Shown in pieces: positions 9,312 to 17,704 of a stretch of DNA of 37,781 bases. Position 1 is the stretch's first letter. Each line of letters opens with the position of its first letter. The position numbers and the translations under genes were made by a program. Origin of the DNA: JAWLGW01 sp964569055 (lineage in GTDB: Bacteria > Planctomycetota > J058). The stretch lies in NCBI GenBank assembly GCA_964569055.1, contig CAZMSZ010000022.1:1-37781 (forward strand), read 5' to 3'. A model generated the notes under the pieces. That model was not told the DNA's origin. It searched no databases and saw only the letters and a list, made by a program, of their open reading frames with translations.

Positions 9312-11530
9312 ATGAGCGAGGCGGTGCGGAGGGCGCGGCCCAGGCGCCCGGCGGCGCGGCGCCTCGCGCCGCTGCTGCTCCTGTTGGGGCTGCTCGCGCC
9401 GAGCGCGGCCGAAGACTCCCCGCCCGGGCAGGCGCCCGCCGAGCAGCCCGAGCTGGCCTGGCTGTTCGGCGCCCCGCCGCGCGCAAGCTGGGGCCAGGTC
9501 GAGGTCCCGCCCGCGCCGCGCGCGCTGGCCGCGCTCGCCCCGCGCGGGGCCGCGCTGTTCGCCGCGCGCTGCAGCGCCTGCCACGGCCCCGAGGGCCGCG
9601 GCGACGGGCCGTTCGCCCCCGACCTGCCGCGCCCGCCCCGCGACCTCGTGCGCGAGCCGCTGCGCACCCGCGACCGCGCCGGCCCGCTCGCGTCCTCCGA
9701 GCTGTTCCGCGCGCTGACCGTCGGCGCGCCCAGCTTCGGCATGCCGCCCTTCGACCACCTCTCGGCCGCGGACCGCTGGGCCCTGGTCGCCCACATGTTG
9801 GCGCTCGCCGAGGCGCCCGGCGACGCGGCCGCGCCGCTGGCGCTCCCGCCCGAGCCGGCCGTCACGCCCGCGCTCCTGGCCCGGGGCGCGGCGCTGTTCG
9901 CGCGCTCGTGCGCGACCTGCCACGGGGAGGCCGGCGACGGCGCCGGCCCCGCCGCGGCCGGCCTGGTCGACGCGCGCGGCCAGCGCTGCCCGCCGGCCGA
10001 CCTGCGCCGCGGCCCCGAGGCCTACCGCGGCGGGGCGCGCGCCGCCGACGTGGCGCGCACGATCGCGCTCGGGCGGCCCGGCACCCCCATGGTCGCGCAG
10101 CCCCTCGCGGGCGACGAGCTGTGGGCCGTGGCCCACCACGTGGCCCGCCTGGCGCGCGAGGGGCTCGCGGCGCGGCGCCGCGCCTGGGACGCCTTCTTCG
10201 CGGAGCGGCGCCGCCACGCCCAGGCGGCGCCCGACCGCACCTACGGGACGACCGATCCGCGCTGGGACCCCGCGATCTCCGCCCGGTTCGAGCGCGCGCC
10301 GCAGGGCCAGCGCGGCTGCCTCGCCTGCCACGACGGGATCGCCGCGATCGCCACCGGCGCCATGGCGGCCGCGATCGACGCCTGCGCGGGCGGCGACGCG
10401 AACCGCGGCTGCGCGGTTTGCCACGAGGGCGACCCGGGCGCGGCGACCAAGCGCGAGGCGCACCACGGGCTGGTCCCCAACCCGGGCAGCCTGTGGGTCA
10501 CGAGCATTGGCCTGGGCTGCGCGAAGTGCCACTCCGACCGCGGCGCGCTGACCTCGCTGCTCGGGCGCCCCCTCCCCGAGCCCACCGGCGGCGGGCTGCT
10601 CACGGTGACCTCGCGCCAGACCGACCCGAGCGGCGCCTCGGGCGGCAACCACGCCTACCGGATCCAGCGCGCGCTCATGGGGCAGGAGACGGGGAAGGCG
10701 TTCTTGGTCACGGCCTCGGCCGGGCTGGTCCAGGGCGCGCCGCGCTACACGGACTACCCCGTGGACGACCCCGACGGCCCGGTCCCCTGCGCGGGGACGC
10801 CGGTCTACAAGGCGTTCATGGCGCGCGCCGAGCGCCAGGGCTTCTTGCTCCGGCTCGACGGCGGCGGGCAGGGCTTCCCGACCTACGACGAGGCGCTGGC
10901 GCTGACCCGCGACCCGGCCAGGGCGGGCTACCTCGACTACTACCGCAAGGACTGCGCGCGTTGCCACCTGTGGGGCGAGGGCAAGCCGCTGCGCGGCGAG
11001 CGCCGCTCGTCGGGCTGCTCGGCCTGCCACGTCCTCAACGACATGGACGGGCTCAGCCTCGGCGGCGATCCGACGGTCCCGCTCGATCGGCCCGGGCACC
11101 CCCTGCGCCACTCGCTGACCCGCGCGATCCCCGAGGAGCAGTGCAACCACTGCCACACCCGCGGGGCGCTCACCCAGCACAGCGAGCCGCACCAGCGGGC
11201 GGGGATCGGCTGCGTCGACTGCCACACCTCGATCGACGTCCACGGCGACGGCAACGTCTACGGCGCGATCCCGCACCAGCTCGAGATCCGCTGCGAGGAC
11301 TGCCACGGCACCGCGAGCGCGCGCCCCTGGGAGCTGCCGATCGGCTTCGGGACTCCGGCCGCGGGCGAGGCCCCGCGCGGCACCTGGGCGCAGGGCGAGA
11401 CGCAGCACCTGCTCACCTCGCGCGGCAACCCGCGCACCAACTGGACGCGCGAGGGCGAGCAGGTGGTGGTCCGCTCCGAGCTGACCGGGCGCCGCCACGT
11501 GGCCCCGCTGCTGACGGCCGGCGGGCGCGC
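9312..11530 (+). CDS. Multihaem cytochrome c, at least ten haems, 3' end lost in gap
   Basis: The visible 739 residues begin with a Sec signal (about 1-33). Ten CxxCH motifs follow, at C87, C200, C336, C367, C403, C548, C569, C611, C634 and C661. The first two belong to tandem class I cytochrome domains, each opening with RGAALFA before the haem motif, with later Met-Pro segments. The other eight make a separate multihaem module. The protein is periplasmic and probably moves electrons; whether it is also an enzyme cannot be read. GGGAG lies about 7 nt before the ATG. The upstream inverted repeat is shared with the Rrf2 gene, tying it to the nitrosative-stress genes beyond the gap. The sequence is open at 11530 and runs into Ns, so the C-terminus and final haem count are unknown. 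Confidence 0.9.
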
Positions 11531-11630
11531 NNNNNNNNNNNNNNNNNNNNNNNNNNNNNNNNNNNNNNNNNNNNNNNNNNNNNNNNNNNNNNNNNNNNNN
11601 NNNNNNNNNNNNNNNNNNNNNNNNNNNNNN
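11531..11630. other. Assembly gap (100 N)
   Basis: One hundred Ns, a conventional placeholder, so the real distance is unknown. It removes the 3' end of the multihaem cytochrome gene. The nnrS stop codon lies 3 bp after the gap. Confidence 0.99.
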
Positions 11631-11632
11631 CC

Positions 11633-12901
11633 TCAGCTCGCCTCCTTCGCCGGGTTGTCGCGCAGGCGGGGGAGCGCCAGGGACAGCCACACCGCGGTCG
11701 AGAGCAGGAAGCCGGCCGAGGCGATCGTCATCCAGGTCCACAGGTGGGTGGGGTCGAGGCTCATCAGGCCGCGGGCGGCGAGGGCCGCGAGCAGCAGGGC
11801 GCCGAGGGCGGGGACCTGCCAGGGGCGGCCGCGGACCAGCGCGGCGTAGCCGCCGTGGGCCAGGGTCACGTGGAGGCCGACCGCGAGGGCCATCAGCGCG
11901 AACCCGCCCACGAACACCACGTGCAGGGCGGCCTGCTCGTGCACCGGGAACCCGGCGGCCGCGAGCGCGAACCCGAGCGGGATCGACCAGGCGGCGGCCC
12001 ACACCAACCACCGGTGCCAGCCGGGGACCTGCGGGCGGCGATAGATCCGCGCGCCGGCGAGGAGCACCGCCAGGACCAGCCCGGCGCGCAGCGCCAGGCC
12101 GAGGCGTGGCTCGCCGTAGGCCTCGAGCGCGAACGTGCCCACCAGCAGCAGCGCGGCGAGGAGGTGCGCGGCGCGGATCAGGTGGTCGCGCCGGGTGGCG
12201 GCCCCGTCGGGCGGAGCGTCGCCGCAGGTCACCAGCGGGATCACCATGCCGCCCACCCCGAGCACCAGCCCGACCATCATGCCCTGCAGGATCAGCGTCT
12301 TGCCCAGCTCGTGCAGGTGCCAGTGCGTGTCCTTGAGCGCGCCGCCGACCCCCGTCAGCACGGCCCCGACCACGCCCATCAGGAACGCCAGCGGGACCCA
12401 TACGAAGCTGTTGGGCGGGCGGCGGCGGGCGGTGGCGCTGCGGAAGCGGCGCACCGCGAACTCGACCATCACGACCACCAGCACCACCCAGAAGGTCTGC
12501 GACAGCGCGAGCGCGTCAGCCCAGGCCGCGACGGTGGTCGCGAGCGGCGCGAGCGCCCCGACCGCCACCTGCCAGCCGGCCGCGGGAGCGGTGCCGGTGC
12601 GGCGCGGGATCGCGGTGAACAGGAAGCCCACCGCGAAGCACATCATGAAGCCCTGGATCTGCACGATCGAGTGGAACACGCTGCTGTAGGTGCCCACGCC
12701 CAGCGTCGCCAGCAGCAGCCAGTGGCCGACGCCCGCCCAGGCGAGCAGGACGCCGAGGGGGAACAGCACCCGGTACGGCTCGCGTCGCCAGGCGGGCGCC
12801 GCCTCGAGCGCGGCGCTCGCGGGGTAGGGCGAGTGAGCGCCCGGGCCGGCGGCTTCGCTGGCGGCTGGCGCCGCGGGGAGGGGGCGCGCGGGAGACGTCA
12901 C
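11633..12901 (-). CDS. nnrS: NnrS family haem-copper membrane protein
   Basis: A 422-residue protein with about twelve membrane spans. Family hallmarks include YRVLFPLG at the start of the first span, VFHSIVQIQGFMMCFAVGFL, PRRTGT, the His-rich DTHWHLHELGK segment and ALHVVFVGGFALM. NnrS proteins contain haem and copper and protect against nitric oxide by limiting damage to iron metabolism; they are widespread in denitrifiers. The GTG start overlaps the tryptophanase stop (GTGA), so the two are co-translated. About 40 Ala/Pro-rich residues precede the first conserved segment. The gene is complete, ending just after the gap. Confidence 0.93.
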   Translation of the reverse strand: MTSPARPLPAAPAASEAAGPGAHSPYPASAALEAAPAWRREPYRVLFPLGVLLAWAGVGHWLLLATLGVGTYSSVFHSIVQIQGFMMCFAVGFLFTAIPRRTGTAPAAGWQVAVGALAPLATTVAAWADALALSQTFWVVLVVVMVEFAVRRFRSATARRRPPNSFVWVPLAFLMGVVGAVLTGVGGALKDTHWHLHELGKTLILQGMMVGLVLGVGGMVIPLVTCGDAPPDGAATRRDHLIRAAHLLAALLLVGTFALEAYGEPRLGLALRAGLVLAVLLAGARIYRRPQVPGWHRWLVWAAAWSIPLGFALAAAGFPVHEQAALHVVFVGGFALMALAVGLHVTLAHGGYAALVRGRPWQVPALGALLLAALAARGLMSLDPTHLWTWMTIASAGFLLSTAVWLSLALPRLRDNPAKEAS

Positions 12902-14271
12902 GACAGCACCTCGCTCCGCCGCGCCGGGAGCGGCTCGAACCGGGCGGTGAAGTGGCGCAGCGCGGGGGCCTGCTCCACGATCGTGAGCCCGCGGATCGCC
13001 GCGGCCCGCGCGGCGAGCTCGACCACCACCTCGACCAGGTAGTCGACGTGCGACTGCGTGTAGACCCGGCGGGGGAAGGCGAGCCGCACCAGCTCCATGG
13101 GGGCGGCGTCGCCGAGCATGACCCGCCCGATCTCGCAGGAGCGGATCCCGCCGGCCTCGTAGAGGGCGCAGGCCAGGGCCTGCCCCGGCAGCTCCTCGGG
13201 CGTGAGGTGCGCGCAGAACGAGGCGGCGTCGAGGTAGATGGCGTGGCCGCCCGGCGGGCGGACCGTCGCCACCCCGGCCGCGTGCAGGGCGTCGCCGGCG
13301 TACTCGATCGAGCGGGCGCGGTAGCGCAGGTAGTCCTCGTCGGTCACCTCGCGCAGCCCCACCGCCATGGCCTCGAGGTCGCGCCCCGAGAGGCCGCCGT
13401 AGGTGACGTAGCCCTCGGTCAGGATCAGGAGGTCGCTCGCGCGCTTGAAGGCGGCCGGGTCGCGCAGCAGCAGGGCCCCGCCCATGTTGACCAGGCCGTC
13501 CTTCTTGGCCGAGATCGTGGCGCCGTCGGCGAGGTCGAACTGCGCGCGCGCCAGCTCGCGCACCGGGCGGGTCGGCTCCTCGCGCTGCTGCACGAGCCAG
13601 GCGTTCTCGGCGAAGCGGGCCGCGTCGAGGATCAGCGGCTTGCCGAACCGGTCGCACAGGGCGCGCACGGCCCGCAGGTTGGCGAGCGAGACCGGCTGCC
13701 CGCCGTTGCTGTTGCAGGTGATCGTGACCATCACGAACGGCACGTCGGCCGCGCGCGCCTCCAGCAGCGCCTCGAGCGCGGCGAGGTCGACGTCGCCCTT
13801 GAACGGCGCCAGCGCGCCGGGCGAGCGCCCCGCGGGCGTGAGCAGGTCGCGCGCCTCGGCCCCGCAGTGCTCGATGTTCGCGCGGGTGGTGTCGAAGTGG
13901 GCGTTGTTGGGGACGACCTTGCCGCGGCCGTCCTTGCCGATCAGCGTCTCGACCAGGATCCGCTCGGCCGCGCGCCCCTGGTGGGTGGGGAGCACGTGCT
14001 CGAACCCGGTCGCGTCCTCGATCGCCTGCTGGAAGCGGTAGAAGCTCTGCGCGCCGGCGTACGACTCGTCGGCGCGCATCACGGCCGCCCACTGCTCGCT
14101 GCTCATGGCGCCGGTGCCCGAGTCGGTGAGCAGGTCGATCAGGACCCGCTCGGCGGGGATCCGGAACAGGTTGAACCCCGCCTGCTCGAGGTAGGCGCGC
14201 CGCTCGGCCGGGGTGGTCATTCGGATCGGCTCGACGACCTTGATCCGGAACGGCTCGATGATGGTCTTCAC
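12898..14271 (-). CDS. tnaA: Tryptophanase (tryptophan indole-lyase)
   Basis: A 457-residue PLP enzyme that splits L-tryptophan into indole, pyruvate and ammonia. The whole family fold is present: LTDSGTGAM at 48-56, PTHQGRAAE, CNSNGGQPVSLAN, LDAARFAENA and the PLP lysine pair SAKKD with K257. Tyrosine phenol-lyase is the close alternative, but it has an Arg in its SMERG motif and Phe in LRFFTAR, while this protein has Ile (SCEIG) and His (LRHFTAR), as in tryptophanase. The GTG start is supported by GGAGG 4 nt upstream and by matching the E. coli N-terminus (EPFRI, VIEP). It lies 34 bp after the Rrf2 gene and overlaps nnrS, an unusual context for this enzyme. Confidence 0.88.
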   Translation of the reverse strand: MKTIIEPFRIKVVEPIRMTTPAERRAYLEQAGFNLFRIPAERVLIDLLTDSGTGAMSSEQWAAVMRADESYAGAQSFYRFQQAIEDATGFEHVLPTHQGRAAERILVETLIGKDGRGKVVPNNAHFDTTRANIEHCGAEARDLLTPAGRSPGALAPFKGDVDLAALEALLEARAADVPFVMVTITCNSNGGQPVSLANLRAVRALCDRFGKPLILDAARFAENAWLVQQREEPTRPVRELARAQFDLADGATISAKKDGLVNMGGALLLRDPAAFKRASDLLILTEGYVTYGGLSGRDLEAMAVGLREVTDEDYLRYRARSIEYAGDALHAAGVATVRPPGGHAIYLDAASFCAHLTPEELPGQALACALYEAGGIRSCEIGRVMLGDAAPMELVRLAFPRRVYTQSHVDYLVEVVVELAARAAAIRGLTIVEQAPALRHFTARFEPLPARRSEVLS

Positions 14272-14305
14272 GCCGCCTCCGCGCGCCGGAGCGGCCGAAG
14301 CCGGC

Positions 14306-14743
14306 TCAGCCCTGGCGCTCTCTTTGGTCGAGCACCCGCGGCAGGTCCGCGAGCGTGGTGTTGTTGGCCCAGTCGCTGAACCGCGCCTTGAGGTCGGCCC
14401 AGGCGGGGTGGAGCGGGCAAGGGTTCTTGAGGTCGCAGCGCGCCATGCCGAAGGCGCAGCGCTGCGAGTCCGCCTCGTAGCCGACCGCCTCCAGCACCTG
14501 CGCGAACGCGATCCGCCGCGGCGGGCGCGCCAGCGAGAACCCGCCGCCGTGCCCGCGCTTGGAGTGCAGCAGCCCGGCGAGCACCAGCTTGCGCAGGACC
14601 TTGGAGAGGTACGCCAGCGGCACGCCGGTCCCCTCGGCGAGGTCCTGCGCGCTGACCGCCTCGCCCGGCCGCGGGACCGCGACCAGGTAGGCCATGGCGC
14701 GCAGCGCGTACTCGGTGGTCTGCGGGAACTGCACGGGGGGCAT
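14306..14743 (-). CDS. Rrf2-family Fe-S transcription regulator
   Basis: A 145-residue DNA-binding protein. An N-terminal winged helix (TTEYALRAMAYL, LAEGTGVPLAYLSKVLRKL, GGGFSLARPP) is followed by three cysteines spaced CX6CX5C within about residues 94-107, which in Rrf2 proteins such as NsrR and IscR hold a [2Fe-2S] or [4Fe-4S] cluster that reacts with NO or reports iron status. The following tryptophanase and nnrS genes are on the same strand and presumably co-transcribed. An inverted repeat 12 bp before its ATG recurs upstream of the multihaem cytochrome, consistent with autoregulation. NsrR-like function is likely from context but cannot be separated from IscR-like on sequence alone. Confidence 0.88.
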   Translation of the reverse strand: MPPVQFPQTTEYALRAMAYLVAVPRPGEAVSAQDLAEGTGVPLAYLSKVLRKLVLAGLLHSKRGHGGGFSLARPPRRIAFAQVLEAVGYEADSQRCAFGMARCDLKNPCPLHPAWADLKARFSDWANNTTLADLPRVLDQRERQG

Positions 14744-14751
14744 TCTGCATC

Positions 14752-14775
14752 AAGGGACCTGCTTGTCCACTGGCG
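14752..14775. promoter_or_regulatory. Inverted repeat GGAC-N6-GTCC, candidate Rrf2-type operator (site 2)
   Basis: The core GGACCTGCTTGTCC (14755-14768) is 12 bp before the Rrf2 ATG. With its flanks it matches site 1 at 9257-9280 at 18 of 24 positions, including the entire GTCCACTG block. The place just before the regulator's own start fits autorepression. Confidence 0.55.
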
Positions 14776-14791
14776 GGGCCGGGTGGCTCTC

Positions 14792-14879
14792 CTCGCGCCC
14801 GCGCCCGCGCCCGGCTGTCGCTTGCGCGACCACACCGCGTGGTGAACGGGAGAAACGCGGGCATGGGCACGGGCACGAG
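14792..14879. repeat. Long imperfect inverted repeat of GCGCCC/GGGCAC units
   Basis: CTCGCGCCCGCGCCCGCGCCC (14792-14812) can pair with GGGCATGGGCACGGGCACGAG (14859-14879), about 17 of 21 positions. The loop contains a smaller CCAC/GTGG hairpin. It lies between the RIC stop and the Rrf2 start and belongs to the same hexamer family as the arrays at 24183 and 33597. Confidence 0.55.
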
Positions 14880-14906
14880 ACGGGACGCGCGCTTCGCGCC
14901 CTGGTC

Positions 14907-15587
14907 CTAGGCGCCGAGCGCGCGCGGGAACAGGACGTTGTTCTCGAGGTGAATGTGCTCCATGAGGTCGCGCTCGAGCTCGCTCAGGCGCAGGTACAGG
15001 GCGCGCCAGGTCGTGCAGGCCGGCGGCGGCGGCACGAGGTCGGTCGTGAGCTCGCGGGTGCGCTGCAGGTCGAGCGCGTGCTCGTCGTGCTCGCGCTCCA
15101 TGACCAGGACCGGCATCCGGGCCTGCCCGCCGGCGCCCGCGCGGAGCATGGGGAACAGCACCTGCTCCTCCTTCGCCATGTGCTCCTCGAGGTTCTCGCG
15201 GACGTGCTCGAGGTGCGCCGCCAGCCCGCGCGGGCACTCGGGCTTGTCGCCGTGCACGCGCTCCACCTTGGCCGCCATCGAGAACAGCAGCGGGAGCTCG
15301 GTCCGCAGCGGCTCGTGGTAGCGCGCCAGGATGTGGTCGATCAGCTCGCCCAGCGGCCGCTCGCTCCAGTCGGTCGTGGCCTCGCCCGCCGCGCCCTCGG
15401 CCTTGAGCTCGGCCAGCACGAGCTCGGGGTCGAGCCCGGCCTTGACGCAGGCCTCCGCCAGGCTGCGGCGGCCCCCGCAGCAGAAGTCGAGGCGATGGCG
15501 GTGGAACACCCGGCTCGCGCCGGGGAGGCGGGTCGCGAGCTCGGCGAGGTGGGTGGTGGTGTCGAACGTGAGGGTGCTGTCGCTCAT
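14907..15587 (-). CDS. ytfE: RIC/YtfE/ScdA di-iron protein, repair of iron centres
   Basis: A 226-residue cytoplasmic protein. The N-terminal ScdA_N domain (to about 60) has the FCCGGRRSL motif with C35 and C36. The hemerythrin-like four-helix bundle follows, with iron ligand candidates H85, H112, H136/E140, an EREHDEH segment and H214/H216/E218 near the end. RIC proteins restore Fe-S clusters damaged by NO or peroxide. The gene diverges from norR with a 138-bp spacer, the classic pairing of an NO-responsive regulator with its target. CGGAG lies before the ATG. The family name is secure. The alternative symbols ric, scdA and dnrN refer to the same family. Confidence 0.92.
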   Translation of the reverse strand: MSDSTLTFDTTTHLAELATRLPGASRVFHRHRLDFCCGGRRSLAEACVKAGLDPELVLAELKAEGAAGEATTDWSERPLGELIDHILARYHEPLRTELPLLFSMAAKVERVHGDKPECPRGLAAHLEHVRENLEEHMAKEEQVLFPMLRAGAGGQARMPVLVMEREHDEHALDLQRTRELTTDLVPPPPACTTWRALYLRLSELERDLMEHIHLENNVLFPRALGA

Positions 15588-15705
15588 GCGGGCTCCGTTG
15601 GCTGAGGTCTCGAGCCGACCTTGAGCACGACGTCAGCCGCGCCGTAACGTCTTTCTGTCCAACGAGCTCGTGACCGGCGTTACCCTTCCGACAACGCCCG
15701 TCGGT

Positions 15706-15718
15706 TGTGATAATCACA
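15706..15718. promoter_or_regulatory. Perfect palindrome TGTGATAATCACA, candidate NorR site
   Basis: A 13-bp palindrome 7 bp before the norR ATG, in the divergent ytfE-norR spacer. It contains GT-N7-AC, the core pattern of NorR enhancer sites. Only this one clear copy was seen, whereas NorR usually uses several, and no sigma-54 -24/-12 promoter for ytfE could be read. A looser GTAACG/CGTTAC pair lies at 15644-15649 and 15678-15683. Confidence 0.4.
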
Positions 15719-15725
15719 GCGAGTT

Positions 15726-17300
15726 ATGAACAGGACAACGGCTGCCTCCACCGATCCGCTCGAGCTCCTCAAGGAGCTCGCGCTCGACCTCAACGCGCCG
15801 CTCGCCGCCGCCGATCGCTACCGGCGGCTCGTGGCCGCGGTGCGCCGGGCGCTGCCCTGCGACGCCACGGTGCTGCTCGGGCTGGAGGGCGAGGCCCTGG
15901 TCCCGCTCGCCAGCCACGGCCTGGTCGAGCACGCCGCGGCGCGCCGGTTCGTGCCGCGCGAGCACCCGCGGCTGGCCGCGATCTGCGCGGCGGAGGGGCC
16001 GACGGTGTTCCCGCCCGACACGGCGCTGCCCGACCCGTTCGACGGGCTGCTCGCGGGCGACCTCCTGGCCGAGCACAGCGTGCACGCCTGCCTGGGCTGC
16101 CCGCTGCGCGTGAACGGCGAGCTGGTCGGCGCGCTGACGGCCGACGCGCGCGACCCGCGGGCGTTCGACGGGGTCGACCGGCGGCTGCTCGCGGCCCTCG
16201 GTGAGCTGGCCGGCGCGGCCGTGCGCACCGCGCGCCTGATCGAGGCGCTCGAGCGCCAGGCGGCGCGCACCGGCCTGGTCGCGCAGGACCTGATGCGCGA
16301 GGTGCAGGAGCGGCGCGGCGGCCACCTGCTCGGCGCGCGCCCGGTCATGCAGCGGCTGCGCGACGAGGTGGAGCTGGTGGCCCGGGCCGGGCTGACCGTG
16401 CTGATCACCGGCGAGACCGGCGTCGGCAAGGAGCTGGTGGCGCGCGCGCTCCACGCCAGCTCGCCGCGCCGCGATCAGCCGCTGATCTACGTCAACTGCG
16501 CCGCCCTCCCCGAGGCGATCGCCGAGAGCGAGCTGTTCGGGCACGTGCGCGGCGCGTTCACCGGCGCCGAGAGCCACCGCCCCGGCAAGCTCGAGGTGGC
16601 CGACGGCGGAACCCTGTTCCTGGACGAGGTGGGCGAGCTGCCGCTGCGCGTGCAGGGCCTCCTGCTGCGCGCGCTGCAGGAGGGCGAGGTCCAGCGCGTC
16701 GGCGCCGACCGCCCGCACCGGGTCGACGTGCGGGTGGTGGCCGCCACCAACCGCGACCTCGAGGCGGAGGTCGCCGCCGGCCGGTTCCGCGCCGACCTGT
16801 TCCACCGCCTCGCGGTCTACCGGCTCCACGTCCCGCCCCTGCGCGAGCGCCGCGCCGACGTGCCGCTCCTGGCCGGCTTCTTCTGCGACCTCGCCCGTCG
16901 CCGCCTGGGCTGCGGCCCGGTCCGCATGGTGCACGAGGCCCAGGAGCGCCTCCGCGCCGCCGACTGGCCCGGCAACGTGCGCGAGCTCGAGAACGTGGTC
17001 TCGCGCGCCGTCCTGCGCGCCTCGGCCCGCGCGGCCCGCGGCGCGCCGGTGGTGGTGACCGAAGACGACCTCGGCCTGACCGAGGGCCCGAGCCCCACGT
17101 CGTCCGCGGTCGCCCGCCCCGACGACCCCCCACCGCTCGCCACGGGCGAGACCCTGAGCGAGGCCGTCGACGCCTACAAGCGCCGGCTCGTCACCCGCGC
17201 CCTCGAGGAGCACCGAGGGAGCTGGGCCGCCGCCGCCCGCGCGCTCGGCATGCACCGCAGCAACCTGCACCACCTCGCCAAGCGCCTCGGGCTGCGGTAG
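15726..17300 (+). CDS. norR: NorR, NO-sensing sigma-54-dependent activator
   Basis: A 524-residue activator with three domains. The N-terminal GAF domain (about 20-175) keeps residues around the mononuclear iron of E. coli NorR: HPR at 80-82, LPDPFDG at 101-107 and VHAC at 119-122, matching its HPR, DPYDG and VHSC segments. The AAA+ domain (about 200-435) has Walker A GETGVGKE 229-236, the sigma-54 contact loop GAFTGA 276-281 and Walker B GGTLFLDE 294-301. A Fis-type helix-turn-helix ends the protein (about 480-524). NO binding to the iron relieves inhibition of the ATPase. The divergent ytfE gene is the likely target. No NO reductase or flavorubredoxin gene is seen in the window. Confidence 0.9.
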   Translation: MNRTTAASTDPLELLKELALDLNAPLAAADRYRRLVAAVRRALPCDATVLLGLEGEALVPLASHGLVEHAAARRFVPREHPRLAAICAAEGPTVFPPDTALPDPFDGLLAGDLLAEHSVHACLGCPLRVNGELVGALTADARDPRAFDGVDRRLLAALGELAGAAVRTARLIEALERQAARTGLVAQDLMREVQERRGGHLLGARPVMQRLRDEVELVARAGLTVLITGETGVGKELVARALHASSPRRDQPLIYVNCAALPEAIAESELFGHVRGAFTGAESHRPGKLEVADGGTLFLDEVGELPLRVQGLLLRALQEGEVQRVGADRPHRVDVRVVAATNRDLEAEVAAGRFRADLFHRLAVYRLHVPPLRERRADVPLLAGFFCDLARRRLGCGPVRMVHEAQERLRAADWPGNVRELENVVSRAVLRASARAARGAPVVVTEDDLGLTEGPSPTSSAVARPDDPPPLATGETLSEAVDAYKRRLVTRALEEHRGSWAAAARALGMHRSNLHHLAKRLGLR

Positions 17301-17340
17301 GGCCCTTGACGGTCCGCCCGGATTCGCGCCCAATGCCGGC

Positions 17341-17603
17341 ATGATCGAGGCCTGTCCGCTGTGCGGAGAGCTGCTCGCCCCGGCGGCCGCGCGCTGTGAC
17401 GCCTGCGGGGCGCCGCCTGACGGCGACAAGGTCGTGTCGCCGGCGGCGACGGCCCTGCTCTCGTTCATGGCGGGCACGACCTTGACCGCCGGGCTGTGCG
17501 TGATCGGCGCGATCGTGGCGGCGGTGACGGTCCCGACCACGGTGCAGGCCCGGGCCGGCCACAACGAGGAGGCGGCGGTCGAGGCGCTGCGCGCGCTCGC
17601 GGC
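17341..17603 (+). CDS. Zinc-ribbon membrane protein, truncated by gap
   Basis: The visible 87 residues start with a zinc ribbon, two CxxC knuckles (CPLCGE and CDACGA), then a hydrophobic span at about 40-65, then ARAGHNEEAAVEALRALA. The last stretch resembles the helix after the hydrophobic segment in prepilin-like proteins, where NEA-x-A-LR repeats are common; that likeness is only suggestive. Function is unknown. It begins 41 bp after norR. The sequence is open at the N run. No clear ribosome-binding site was seen before the ATG. Confidence 0.6.
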
Positions 17604-17703
17604 NNNNNNNNNNNNNNNNNNNNNNNNNNNNNNNNNNNNNNNNNNNNNNNNNNNNNNNNNNNNNNNNNNNNNNNNNNNNNNNNNNNNNNNNNNNNNNNNN
17701 NNN
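17604..17703. other. Assembly gap (100 N)
   Basis: One hundred Ns of unknown true length. It cuts the zinc-ribbon gene and may also remove the start of the following gene. Confidence 0.99.
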
Positions 17704-17704
17704 A

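Noticed and set aside
9140..13042. A 1300-codon plus-strand open frame across the first gap
   Set aside because: It runs through the N block, is out of frame with the ten haem motifs, and gives Arg/Gly/Pro-rich sequence typical of GC-rich shadow frames.
12898..14271. Tyrosine phenol-lyase instead of tryptophanase
   Set aside because: The Arg and Phe that define phenol-lyase are replaced by Ile (SCEIG) and His (LRHFTAR), as in tryptophanase.
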